Assembly (NCBI GenBank): GCA_046349435.1 | Contig: JAXMCI010000035.1 | Span: forward strand, 18,155-82,154 | Source of the DNA: JAXMCI01 sp046349435 | Lineage (GTDB): Bacteria; Pseudomonadota; Alphaproteobacteria; Dongiales; Dongiaceae | DNA length: 64,000 nt | Direction: 5' to 3' | Shown here: piece by piece, positions 44,601 to 52,642 of the stretch | How positions within the stretch are numbered: position 1 is the stretch's first letter | Layout: each line of letters starts with the position of its first letter | The notes under the pieces: model-generated | What the model was told of the DNA's origin: nothing | Database searches by the model: none | Seen by the model: only the letters and a program-made list of their open reading frames with translations | Translations under genes and position numbers: made by a program

Positions 44601-45005
44601 CAGCGCAGCTACCTGCTCTGCCTGCTCGCCGAGGCGCTCGGCGACCAGGGCCGCCTCGACGAGGCGCTCGAGGCCGTCGAGGAGGCCCGCGAGTTCGTCG
44701 AGGCCACCGACGAGCGCTACTGGGAGGCCGAGCTCGCCCGGGTGCAGGCGCGCCTGCTGCTCGCCGGCGGCACCGACGAGGCCGTCGTCGACGCCCACCT
44801 CGTGCGCGGGCTCGAGATCGCCCGCGCCCAGCAGGCCCGCTCGCTCGAGCTGCGCGCCGCCACCGCGCTGGCCCGCCACCGCTCCGTCCGCGGCGAATGC
44901 GCGGCGGCCGCGAGCCTGCTACGCCCGGTGCTGGCCGGATTCAGCGAGGGCTTCGACACGCCCGATCTCGTCGGCGCGAAGGCGCTGCTGGCGCAGATGG
45001 GGTGA
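41616..45005 (+). CDS. Class III cyclase-AAA ATPase-TPR signalling protein
   Basis: A 1129-residue protein. Domains in order: an N-terminal wHTH-like region (about 1-65); a class III adenylate/guanylate cyclase domain (about 85-270) with metal aspartates in MFCDLVGSTDLSTRLDPED and KYMGDGILVYFGYP; an AAA/NB-ARC-like ATPase (about 290-620) with Walker A LSGEPGIGKSSL and Walker B LAMWEDLHWAD; then TPR-like helical repeats to the C-terminus. This layout is common in proteobacteria; a signal-controlled cAMP source or switch is inferred. ATG at 41616 follows GGGGGAG. Its last 290 bases recur as a decayed copy at 53.8-54.1 kb. Confidence 0.92.
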   Translation: MRFAEVLKEVVWCLLGEGQVSYQRLRRDFDLDEAQLEDLRTLLIATKRCAVDRDGRFLVWAPAGPPERAPALAPLPPAAADAPALPDAARRQLTVMFCDLVGSTDLSTRLDPEDLSDLIGAYRDAVTTIVRRYDGFVAKYMGDGILVYFGYPYSQGRDAERALHTAIEIVEAMPGLNAGIAGGRGIALAVRIGVATGLVMVGETIGEGAATEQAVVGETPNLAARLQGLAPPDGIVVGALTRQLAGDGFHYEDLGPQQVKGVPEPVTAWRVTLRRQAESETEGGPATPTLLVGRDEEVGLLRRAWHQASDERRGQVVLLSGEPGIGKSSLIRTLRAELQGEAPRRMTFQCSPYHADSALYPVVEHLKRAARWEAGDSPATRLEKLETMLGAYGLPLAETAPLVAALLSLEVPEGRYPRLDLTPQQLRQQTQDALIAMMLEEAERRPVLAMWEDLHWADASTLELIGLLIEQVPTVPLLMILTFRPEFNPPWPGRSHQTPITLNRLERPQTEALARQLAGGRALPEPVLEHIVRKTDGVPLYVEELTKAVLSSGNLREEGDRYELTGPLSGLAIPASLQEVLMSRLDRLPSMREVAQLGAVLGREFAYDMLRSVAAVEETRLRDGLGLLVDAELLYQRGRPPRATYVFKHALIQDAAYQSLLRRTRQQYHQRVATLLERDFPEIVASQPDLVAHHYTEAGAADAAIAYWLKAGRKAAQRSANQEVIGHAGRALELLAVLPPGRERDARELPLQRLVCSALMASKGYGAAETNVAFQRARELCEVLDSDEILPVLSGVCLFELTRAHHGMARDIGLEIAGRARSGGDVASEIVGLVYAGCGYIHLGDCVPAVEVCRRAGQLFEAERPSGFGLRFGIEAQAAGYAYGGWALWLAGQPDQARASGERTLAILETVPHPFSLARAYYWTAVIHQMRGDWPMVEERARQAVKASQELGFPMSAATGRVLHGAARAALGDAEAGIREMRLGLADYHATGARFQRSYLLCLLAEALGDQGRLDEALEAVEEAREFVEATDERYWEAELARVQARLLLAGGTDEAVVDAHLVRGLEIARAQQARSLELRAATALARHRSVRGECAAAASLLRPVLAGFSEGFDTPDLVGAKALLAQMG

Positions 45006-45058
45006 GCGGTCCCCGCCGACGTGCCTCGATTCTACAGTGCGGACGGCGGGCCGCCGGC

Positions 45059-46000
45059 TCAAGGCAGCGAGGACAGGCGGCTCACGATGAAATCGAGCAC
45101 GGCGGGCCCGTCGACGTCATGGGCCCACTGAGTGTTTGGCGGCCGACCGGTGGCCCGCCAGAAATCCACCACGGTCTCACCACAGGTCAGCTCACCCTGC
45201 ACCTCGACGTCGACGTTGACGTGCTTGGTCCTGAACAGATCCGGCCGGATCAGCCACGCGATCGTGCAGGGGTCGTGCATCGGCACCACATCGACTCCGA
45301 TCCGTTCCTTGTTCGACCCGGGCATCTGGGTGAAGATCGGGGCGAGCGCCCGCGCGGCACTGCTCCGGCTCGCCAGCAGCGCCTGTCGGTGCGCGGGCTG
45401 CGCGAGCACCCGGTAGGTCACGTCCAGGCCGAACGCCACGATCGGCCGACCGCAGTTGAACACCACCTTCGCCGCGTGCGGGTCGACGTGGATGTTGAAC
45501 TCCGACACCGGCGTGACGTTGCCGCCTGCGACGCGCGCCCCGCCCATCAGCACGATCTGCTTTACCTTCGGCAGCAGCTGGGGCGCCTTGATGGCAAGGA
45601 GCGCGACGTTGGTGAGCGGACCGGTCGACACCAGCGTCACGGTATCATCCGGCGCCTCGCGAAGCACCTCGATGACGAAGTCGACCGCGTGCCCGGGCCC
45701 GGACGCCAGTTGCGGATCCCGGACCGCGACGCCCTCGATGCCGGTCTTGCCGTGGGCATGCTCTGCGGTCACCAGCGGCCGCATGAGCGGCCGGTCGGCG
45801 CCGCGATAGACCCGGGCATCGGTCTTGCCGCAGAGCTCGCAGACGAAGCGGGCGTTGCGCTCGGTCAGGTGAAGCGGGGTGTTGCCGGCAACGGCGGTGA
45901 TGCCGATCAGATCGATCTCGTCTGGCGACGCGATCGCGAGCGCGATGGCGATCGCATCGTCGCGTCCGGTGTCGCAATCCATGATCACCCGGTGCTTCAT
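45059..46000 (-). CDS. Nucleoside hydrolase (IunH family)
   Basis: Cleaves the N-glycosidic bond of ribonucleosides. 313 residues, the usual size. The Ca2+ site DCDTGRDDAIA near 9-19 (family DTDxGxDD), the LTLVSTGPLTNVALL-type segment as VTLVSTGPLTNVALL, VLMGGARVAGGNVTPVSEFN and the C-terminal PMHDPCTIAWL with the second Ca2+ Asp are present. The base preference (purine or pyrimidine) is not decidable. It is divergent from a nucleoside-type BMP transporter, so imported nucleosides are the likely substrate. Confidence 0.94.
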   Translation of the reverse strand: MKHRVIMDCDTGRDDAIAIALAIASPDEIDLIGITAVAGNTPLHLTERNARFVCELCGKTDARVYRGADRPLMRPLVTAEHAHGKTGIEGVAVRDPQLASGPGHAVDFVIEVLREAPDDTVTLVSTGPLTNVALLAIKAPQLLPKVKQIVLMGGARVAGGNVTPVSEFNIHVDPHAAKVVFNCGRPIVAFGLDVTYRVLAQPAHRQALLASRSSAARALAPIFTQMPGSNKERIGVDVVPMHDPCTIAWLIRPDLFRTKHVNVDVEVQGELTCGETVVDFWRATGRPPNTQWAHDVDGPAVLDFIVSRLSSLP

Positions 46001-46160
46001 CGCGCTCTCCTACGTGCCGCCAGAATAGTCGAACCGCTCGCGCCCGAGAAGCAGTACGTGATTGCTTGAACGTATTGATCGATTGAGAAGCTAATTGGAT
46101 CGAGATTTTCTCGGTCGTATGCCAAGGTTTTCTTGCTTGACGGCCTCTCAACGCGTCGTT

Positions 46161-46181
46161 TGACTGTGAACTTGGCAGTCA
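46161..46181. promoter_or_regulatory. Inverted repeat TGACTG-N9-CAGTCA in the nucleoside divergent region
   Basis: Perfect 6-base arms (46161-46166, 46176-46181) lie in the AT-rich 265-base gap between the nucleoside hydrolase and the BMP gene, about 85 bases before the latter. TTGACT at its left edge could be a -35 box. Candidate operator; the LysR protein at 51.7 kb is one possible binder. Confidence 0.4.
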
Positions 46182-46265
46182 GCACACAATCGACCCTCGC
46201 GGCTGGTCCGCGCTTCCAGGAGGGTCTCGCGCGCCGACGTCTGTCGGATAATCGGGAGGGTGCAC

Positions 46266-47561
46266 ATGATGGAAGACCGCAACCCAAAGACTCGCCGGCG
46301 GCCGGCACCGCTGTCGCGCCGCACACTGCTGGCGACGGCTGCGGCCGGGATCATCAGCATGCCCTTCGTGGGACGGGCGCGTGCCAGCGACACCAGCAGG
46401 AAGGCGGCGGTCATCCTCGGCCCCGACGGGCGTGGCGACCTCGGCTGGAACGACCTTGCCTGGAATGGCGGCAACCTCGCCAAGAAGCAGGGCGTGGTCG
46501 AGGACTTCAAGCTGTTCACCACCACGGAGAACGAGGCGCTCTCGCTGCTCACCGACATCGCGTCGAGCAACGAGTACCGCATCATCGTCTCGGCCACCTC
46601 CTACGTGGCGGCAGTCCTGCCCGAGGTCAGCAACCAGTATCCCGAGCAGAACTACGCTCAGCTCGACATCTATCCCGAGATCAAGGAGAGCGACCCCGGG
46701 TACAAGGGCGTGCTCGGGCTGAAGTTCGCGCAGGAGCAGATGTCGGCCCAGGCGGGCGTGCTCGCGGCCTTCCTCGCCGCCCATCACGACTTCGCAAAGG
46801 CCGGGATCGTGCTCGGCACCGAGATCGCCGCTCTGTTCGACTTCGAGATCGGCTACAAGTGGGGCGTCGACTGGGGCGTCGAGTGGCTGAAGGCGAACAA
46901 GCCTGACGTGTTGAAGGGCAAGAAGATCGAGGCCCTGAAGCAGAACGAGCGCGTGCTCTGGACCTATGCCGGCGTGTGGGGCGACCCGGCCAAGGGCAAG
47001 GCGGCAACCCAGATCCAGTTCCAGCAGGGTGCCGGAATCGTCTATCAGGTCGCGGGCGGCACCGGCCTCGGCGTCCTGGCGGCGGCCGACGACGCGCACA
47101 AGGCCGGCAATATCCCGATAGGCCGGCCGCCCTTCGCGATCGGCGTCGATTCCGACCAGGGCTGGATCAACCCCTACGTCATCACGTCCGGCCTGAAGCG
47201 GGTCGATCTCGCCACCCTCAACTCCATCAAGCTCGCCATGGACGGCAAGTTCCGCGATGCCGTGGCGGCGGGCAAGGGCGTCATGTGGATGACCCTGGCG
47301 AACGGCGGCGTCGGCCTTGCCAACGAGCAGACCCTGGTCGATGCGCTCCAGTTCGCCAAGGATGCGGGCTCGCTGACCGAAGACAAGATTCCGGGCATCC
47401 TGGCCAGGAACAAGGAGCTCCGGGCGGCGCAGCCCGACTGGATCTGGCCGACGCTGGACCAGCTCGGCACCGACATCAAGGCCGGCAAGGTCGAGGTGCC
47501 CAAGCCGTCCGCCGATCCTGAGAAGTGGGGCATCAAGAAGATGCGGGCCATCTACGGCTAG
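46266..47561 (+). CDS. BMP-family substrate-binding protein, Tat-exported
   Basis: A 431-residue BMP family binding protein. The N-terminus has a twin-arginine signal (LSRRTLLATAAAGIISMPFV), so it would be exported folded by Tat, which is unusual for binding proteins. Body marks: AAVILGPDGRGDLGWNDLAW, YRIIVSATSYVAAVLPEVS, FAQEQMSAQAGVLAAFLAA, VYQVAGGTGLGVLAAAD and IGVDSDQGWINPYVITS. Known relatives bind nucleosides. ATG at 46266 follows GGGAGG; a GTG six bases upstream is less likely. First gene of the transporter operon. Confidence 0.92.
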   Translation: MMEDRNPKTRRRPAPLSRRTLLATAAAGIISMPFVGRARASDTSRKAAVILGPDGRGDLGWNDLAWNGGNLAKKQGVVEDFKLFTTTENEALSLLTDIASSNEYRIIVSATSYVAAVLPEVSNQYPEQNYAQLDIYPEIKESDPGYKGVLGLKFAQEQMSAQAGVLAAFLAAHHDFAKAGIVLGTEIAALFDFEIGYKWGVDWGVEWLKANKPDVLKGKKIEALKQNERVLWTYAGVWGDPAKGKAATQIQFQQGAGIVYQVAGGTGLGVLAAADDAHKAGNIPIGRPPFAIGVDSDQGWINPYVITSGLKRVDLATLNSIKLAMDGKFRDAVAAGKGVMWMTLANGGVGLANEQTLVDALQFAKDAGSLTEDKIPGILARNKELRAAQPDWIWPTLDQLGTDIKAGKVEVPKPSADPEKWGIKKMRAIYG

Positions 47562-47683
47562 ACGGCCGGAACGGGGCGTCGCGGCAGGCGGTTGCCGCGG
47601 GGCGGGGCACTGGGCGGATCGGCGCCCGATGCTCGATCCGCCGCGGCGGCCAGCTTCGCCGGGATCGGGTTCACCACAGTGCC

Positions 47684-48766
47684 ATGAGCGCAACGCACAG
47701 CCGAGGCGACTGGCTTCACGAGGCGAGCCTCGTCGCGGCGCCGCTGCTTCTCGGATTCGCGGCGGCGGCCGCGGTCATCGTCGTGAACGGCGGCAGCATC
47801 GGCATGCTGTTCACGGCCTTCTACAACACGGTCACCAACCGCAACGGCCTGCTGCAGACCGTCGCCAGCGGCACCGCCCTGGCCCTGACGGCGCAATGCT
47901 TCATCATCGGCTTCCGCTGCGGGGTCTTCAACATCGGCGCCGAGGGCGCGCTCTTCGCCGGCGCGATCGCCGCGATCCAAGTCGGCGCCTTCTGGCCGCT
48001 GCCGCAGGGCATTCACCTTGCCGCGGTGATGCTGGCGGCGATGCTCGCGGGCGCGGCCTGGCTCTATCCGGTCGCGCTGCTGAAGACCTACCGCAACGTC
48101 AACGAGATCGTCACGACGATCATGATGAACTTCATCGGCCGCTACCTGCTGGCCTTCTTCGTGATGTGGGTGTTCCGCGACACCAAGGTCGACACGGGCG
48201 CCTTCTCCGTGCCGATCCGGCCGACCGGACGCTTTCCCGTCATCGCCTCTCCCCTGACCTGGGCCTGCCTGCTCGCCGTGGTCGTGCCGGTGGTCGCCTA
48301 CGTGCTGCTCTGGCACACCAGGTTCGGCGCACATATCCGAGCGACGGGCTACAATGCGGACGCCGCCCGGGGCGCAGGCATCGACGTCAGGCGGCTCGGC
48401 GCCATGGTGTTCCTCGCGGGCGGCGCGGCGGCCGGCTTGGCGGGGTGCGTGCTGACGGCCGGGCTGTCGCCCACCTTCAAGGTCGGTGAGGATCTGTCGG
48501 CGCTGCGCAATTTCGGCCTGCTCGGCATCTCGGTCGCCATGATCGGGCGCAATCACCCGCTCGGTGCGATGCTGGCGAGCTTCTTCGTCGCGGCGGTCCG
48601 GACCTCCCGCTTCCAGTTCCAGAAGATGGGAGTCGCTCCGGAGGTCACCGAGATCTTCATTGGGGTGGTCATCTTTGCGTTCGCCTTCCCCTATGTCTTC
48701 CAGTCCGCCGCAACCTGGATCAAGGCGATCAGGCGGTCCCGATGGGGATCCGAAGAGCATGGCTAG
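47684..48766 (+). CDS. ABC transporter permease, nucleoside type
   Basis: A 360-residue BPD_transp_2 permease with about nine membrane segments, homologous in plan to the 29304-30383 gene. FRCGVFNIGAEGALFAGAIA, VNEIVTTIMMNFIGRYLLAF and FGAHIRATGYNADAARGAGI are the family marks. It overlaps the next permease gene by 8 bases. Confidence 0.93.
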   Translation: MSATHSRGDWLHEASLVAAPLLLGFAAAAAVIVVNGGSIGMLFTAFYNTVTNRNGLLQTVASGTALALTAQCFIIGFRCGVFNIGAEGALFAGAIAAIQVGAFWPLPQGIHLAAVMLAAMLAGAAWLYPVALLKTYRNVNEIVTTIMMNFIGRYLLAFFVMWVFRDTKVDTGAFSVPIRPTGRFPVIASPLTWACLLAVVVPVVAYVLLWHTRFGAHIRATGYNADAARGAGIDVRRLGAMVFLAGGAAAGLAGCVLTAGLSPTFKVGEDLSALRNFGLLGISVAMIGRNHPLGAMLASFFVAAVRTSRFQFQKMGVAPEVTEIFIGVVIFAFAFPYVFQSAATWIKAIRRSRWGSEEHG

Positions 48767-49763
48767 CCTCTCCGCCTACGCGAAGAACCGCATCATCCTC
48801 GCTGCGGTGATCCTCGCCTTGCTGGCCGGGCTGGACGTGGCGCTCGGTCCCACCCCGACCATCACCATCACCATCCTGGGCATCGCCGCCATGACCCCGA
48901 TCGGGCTCGCCGCCATCGGGGAGATCGTCAACGAGCGCGGCGGGCTGGTGAACATCGGCATCGAGGGCATCATGGTGGTCGCCGGGCTCACCTCGATCAT
49001 GGCGGCGGAAGCATCCGGCAGCCCCTATCTCGCGATGCTCGCCGCCATGGCGACCGGCGCGGCCATCGCCTTCGTCTTCGCCCTGATCGCCACCTACGGC
49101 CGCGGATCGCAGATCATCGCCGGCCTCGGCCTCAACCTGGTGGCGCTCGGGGTCGTGGCGCTCGGCCTGCTGGACTACTGGGGCACGCCGGGGTTCCACA
49201 TGCTCGCCGACGACAGCGAGCGTCCTCCGCGCATCTTCACTGCCTACGGGCCGCTCAGCTGGCTCTACCTCCTGACCTTCGTGGCCGCCTTCCTCGCCTG
49301 GTTCCTGCTGAGCCAGACGCGCTTCGGCATGCACGTCACCGCATCGGGCAACAATCCCTTCGTGACCGACGCCAACGGCATCGACGTCTATCGGGTGCGC
49401 ATCAAGGCCTGCGTCATCGGCGGCGTGCTGGCCGGGCTGGCGGGCGCCTTCCTTGCCCTCGACTACCTGGGCGGCGTGACCAAGGACGTCAGCCAGGGGC
49501 GCGGGTTCATGGCGCTGGCCTGCATCGTGTTCGGTGCCCTCGACATCCCGCTGGTCCTGGGCATCGCCTTCGTCTTCGGGCTGACCGAGGCGATCGCCCT
49601 CTGGGCGCAGAACGCCCCCTGGGCGAAGGAGTTTGTCACTGCCGGCGGCAACTCCTTCCTGCTGATGATTCCCTACCTGACGGTGATCGTCGCGCTGGCC
49701 CTGTTCCCCGGCTTCGAGCGCCTGTCGAGGATGATCGGGGAGAACTACTGGAGAAGCCAGTGA
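48759..49763 (+). CDS. ABC transporter permease, nucleoside type
   Basis: A 334-residue permease, the partner of the preceding one. GEIVNERGGLVNIGIEGIMV is the classic motif; GSQIIAGLGLNLVALGVVAL and FGMHVTASGNNPFVTDANGI follow. ATG at 48759 lies within the end of the upstream gene, and its own end overlaps the ATPase start (GTGA). Confidence 0.94.
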   Translation: MASLSAYAKNRIILAAVILALLAGLDVALGPTPTITITILGIAAMTPIGLAAIGEIVNERGGLVNIGIEGIMVVAGLTSIMAAEASGSPYLAMLAAMATGAAIAFVFALIATYGRGSQIIAGLGLNLVALGVVALGLLDYWGTPGFHMLADDSERPPRIFTAYGPLSWLYLLTFVAAFLAWFLLSQTRFGMHVTASGNNPFVTDANGIDVYRVRIKACVIGGVLAGLAGAFLALDYLGGVTKDVSQGRGFMALACIVFGALDIPLVLGIAFVFGLTEAIALWAQNAPWAKEFVTAGGNSFLLMIPYLTVIVALALFPGFERLSRMIGENYWRSQ

Positions 49764-50512
49764 CGGAGCAGCCGCTCTTCGAGATGAAGGGCATCCGCAA
49801 GGTCTACAAGGGCAAGGTGGCGCTGGACGGCGTCGACTTCGCGATCGGCCAGGCCGAGGTGGTCGGGCTGATCGGCGACAACGGCGCCGGCAAGAGCACG
49901 CTGGTCAAGGTCCTGACCGGCCTGATCCGCGCCGACGCCGGCATGATCAGCCACCGCGGCGCGTCGGTCGCCATCGACAACCCCTCGGATGCGCACGCGC
50001 TCGGCATCGAGTCGGTGCACCAGCGCGGCGCCACCATCGCGGAGATGACGATCTGGGAGAACTTCTTCCTGGGCCGCGAGGCGACCCGCCGCTGGGGGCC
50101 GATAACCCTGCTCGACAAGCCCGCGATGCGCCGTCTGACGGCGGAGCGTACGCACGAGCTGGGGATCGAGCTGCCGAGCGTCGACCGGCGCATCGAGACC
50201 CTCTCCGGCGGCGAGCAGCAGGCGGTGATGATCGGCCGGGCCATCCATTTCGGCGGCGATCTGCTGGTGATGGACGAGCCCACCTCGGCACTGTCGATCC
50301 GCGAGACGGACAAGGTCCTGGGCTATGTGCGCAACGCCCGGGACAATCTCGGCAAGTCGGTGATCTTCATCACCCACATCATCCGCCACATCTACCCCAT
50401 TGCCGACCGCTTCGTGGTGCTGTGGAAGGGCAGCAAGATCGCCGACGTGCGGCGCGACCAGATCGATCGGCGCGACCTTGAGAGCCTGGTGATCAATGGG
50501 CCCCCGGCGTGA
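49760..50512 (+). CDS. ABC transporter ATPase, single domain
   Basis: A 250-residue ABC ATPase with Walker A GDNGAGKST, signature LSGGEQQAV, Walker B LLVMDEPTSAL and switch ITHIIRHIYP. It has only one ABC domain, whereas BMP-type importers normally use a 500-residue duplicated ATPase such as the one at 30380-31894. It resembles the single-domain sugar ATPases (FrcA type), so a homodimer is expected. GTG start overlaps the permease stop. The gene looks complete, not truncated. Confidence 0.92.
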   Translation: MTEQPLFEMKGIRKVYKGKVALDGVDFAIGQAEVVGLIGDNGAGKSTLVKVLTGLIRADAGMISHRGASVAIDNPSDAHALGIESVHQRGATIAEMTIWENFFLGREATRRWGPITLLDKPAMRRLTAERTHELGIELPSVDRRIETLSGGEQQAVMIGRAIHFGGDLLVMDEPTSALSIRETDKVLGYVRNARDNLGKSVIFITHIIRHIYPIADRFVVLWKGSKIADVRRDQIDRRDLESLVINGPPA

Positions 50513-50562
50513 CCCGGCGGGCCGCGCCCGCCGGCAGCAGCACAACGCGATAGGAGGATGAC

Positions 50563-51555
50563 ATGCCGACCGAGCGACCGGCTGCCCTGAGGACCGCCGG
50601 CCCGGCCGCGGGCGCGCGCCGTGCAGGCGGGCGCGGCCGGCGGAAACTCACCTACGGCGCTCCGACGGAAAAATGCGCGACCCTGGTCCGGCTCGGCATC
50701 GCCGAGGGCGTCTTCGCCGCTCTCGGCATTGACCTCGAGGTCGAGGTCGTCTTCTCAGGGCCGGAGCTGGCGCGAGCCTATGGCGAGGGCCGCATCCCGA
50801 TCGGCGAGATGGGCAGCCCACCCTCGGTGACCGCCATCGCGCGCGGCGCGGGCTTCCGGCTGATCGGCGGTGGCGCACGGCGCAAGCTGCTGACCTGGCT
50901 TGTCACGCGCCCTGGCATCGGCAGCATCGAGGATCTCCGCGGCAAGCGCTTCGGCACGCTGTCGCCCGGCAGTTGCGGCGACTGGTTCTACCGCCAGATG
51001 CTCAAGGCACGCGGCCTCGATTCCGCCACCGACATCCAGATCGTCGGCATCGGCCCGGACTATCCGAGGCAGGTCGAGATGATCGTCGCGGGCGAGATCG
51101 ACGCCACGCTTCTCGTCGAGCCGGCGGTCGCCGTGGCGGAGGCCGAGCCGGGCGTGACCGTCCATGGCGCCGTCTTCGAGGAGCCGACGTTCGGCACCTT
51201 CCAATGGTGCATTCTCGCGGCCAACGACGATTTCGCACGCCGCGAGCCCGACACCGTCCGGGCCGTGCTCGAGGGCTATCGGGCCGCGGTGCGCCTTGCC
51301 GTCGCCGATCCGGAGCTCTGGCGGCACTTCCTGGTGCGTCACTTCGGCGTCAGCGACGAGATCGCCGGGCGCGCGGTGGCGCGCGAGCTGCCGATGATGG
51401 CGGTCGACGCATCGATCGACATCGAAGGGCTGGCCAACTCGATCGCGCTGCAACGACGGCTGGGGGCGATCACCCGCGAGATCGCGACTGCCGACGTCGT
51501 CAATCCGGCTTTCGCCTCGCTGCTCGGCGGCGCCGCCCAGGGCGCGGCTCGATGA
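50563..51555 (+). CDS. NMT1/THI5-like substrate-binding-fold protein without signal peptide
   Basis: A 330-residue protein of the NMT1/SsuA-type periplasmic-binding fold: KLTYGAPTEKCATLVRLGIA, LARAYGEGRIPIGEMGSPPS, LRGKRFGTLSPGSCGDWFYR, VEMIVAGEIDATLLVEPAVA. Its N-terminal 27 residues are Arg/Ala/Gly-rich with no hydrophobic core, so it is predicted to stay in the cytoplasm. It follows the nucleoside ABC genes by 50 bases and has no cognate permease of its type nearby. It may be a cytosolic ligand-sensing or enzyme-like protein. The true start could lie slightly downstream. Confidence 0.75.
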   Translation: MPTERPAALRTAGPAAGARRAGGRGRRKLTYGAPTEKCATLVRLGIAEGVFAALGIDLEVEVVFSGPELARAYGEGRIPIGEMGSPPSVTAIARGAGFRLIGGGARRKLLTWLVTRPGIGSIEDLRGKRFGTLSPGSCGDWFYRQMLKARGLDSATDIQIVGIGPDYPRQVEMIVAGEIDATLLVEPAVAVAEAEPGVTVHGAVFEEPTFGTFQWCILAANDDFARREPDTVRAVLEGYRAAVRLAVADPELWRHFLVRHFGVSDEIAGRAVARELPMMAVDASIDIEGLANSIALQRRLGAITREIATADVVNPAFASLLGGAAQGAAR

Positions 51556-51688
51556 GGATCGCGAGGAGGCTCGACCGCTGACCGGTGGAACGGTCGGGCG
51601 CGGTTCGGCCGCCACGCCCTCCGGCGACAAGCGGCCGGGCCGATTGAGGCTGTACCCGTCCCGCACGGGGCGATACGCTTTCCTGCCG

Positions 51689-52642
51689 ATGAAAACCACG
51701 AGAATCACCATCCGGCAGCTCCAGGTCTTCGTCGCGCTGGCGAAGACCGGCAATTTCCACAAGTGCGCCGCCTCTGCCGGGCTGTCGCAATCGGCGCTGT
51801 CAGCCAGCCTGAAGCAGCTCGAGCGGGCGGTCGGCTTCGCCCTGATCGACCGCACCACCCGGCAGGTTTCCATGTCGCGCCTGGGCGAGGAGCTGCTGCC
51901 GGCCATCGAGCAGATTCTCGGCGATGTCGAGGCGCTGACCGAGCGCGCCGCCGCAGCCGCAGCCGGACGCGCCGGGCCGATCCGGATTGTCGGGCTGCAT
52001 TCGCTCACCACGCGCCTCCTTCCGCCGGTCATGGCGGCGTTCGCCCGGGCCAATCCCGGCATCCATTTCAGCGTCACGGAGAACACCACCTCGGAGATCA
52101 TCCGCGACGTGTCGCGGGGCGCGGCGGACGTGGGTTTCACCAGCTTTCGGGCGAACGCGACCGATCTCGGCTTCGAGCCGCTGCTGAGCGACGCCTACAT
52201 GCTGGTGGCGCCGCTCGGGCATCCGCTGGCGCAGAAGCGGATCGTGAGCTGGGACGACCTCTCGCCCTATCCGTTCCTCGCCATGACCCGCGGGACGCAG
52301 ACGCGGGACCTGATGGACGAGATCCTGCAATCGGCCGGCCGCGCCGTCACCCCGGCCCACGAGGCGTTCCATTTCGGATCGATCGAGCAGTTCATCCTGC
52401 AGGACATGGGGGTCACCGCGATACCCGCGCTCGTGCTCAGCCAGGAACATCGCGAGCGCCTGACGATCCGGCCGCTGGTCGGGCCCGAGATCTTCCGCCA
52501 TCTCGGCATCGTCTCGCACAAGCGCAGGAAGATCAGTCCCGCCCTCGCCAACTTCCTAGAGGAGCTGAGGATCGCGGTCGGCCGGCTGCGGCAGCCCGGG
52601 CTCAAGTCGCTGCTGCCGCCGCCCAGGGAGGGCACGCGATGA
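51689..52642 (+). CDS. LysR-family transcriptional regulator
   Basis: A 317-residue LysR regulator: winged helix at 4-65 (ITIRQLQVFVALAKTGNFHK, then SQSALSASLKQLERAVGFAL) and a substrate-binding effector domain (about 92-300). The likely effector is a metabolite of the neighbouring nucleoside/heterocycle pathway. The stop overlaps the start of the M29/NicX-like gene (ATGA), so the two are co-translated. ATG at 51689 fits the conserved N-terminus. Confidence 0.93.
   Translation: MKTTRITIRQLQVFVALAKTGNFHKCAASAGLSQSALSASLKQLERAVGFALIDRTTRQVSMSRLGEELLPAIEQILGDVEALTERAAAAAAGRAGPIRIVGLHSLTTRLLPPVMAAFARANPGIHFSVTENTTSEIIRDVSRGAADVGFTSFRANATDLGFEPLLSDAYMLVAPLGHPLAQKRIVSWDDLSPYPFLAMTRGTQTRDLMDEILQSAGRAVTPAHEAFHFGSIEQFILQDMGVTAIPALVLSQEHRERLTIRPLVGPEIFRHLGIVSHKRRKISPALANFLEELRIAVGRLRQPGLKSLLPPPREGTR

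Noticed and set aside
38859..44879. A 2006-codon open frame on the minus strand
   Set aside because: Only its last 398 codons are real (pgk). The rest is antisense to the 40206-41504 and 41616-45005 genes and lacks any domain; long antisense frames are expected at this GC content.
49760..50512. Truncated double ABC ATPase
   Set aside because: The protein has a full single ABC domain with a normal C-terminus, and no remnant of a second domain follows before the next gene.
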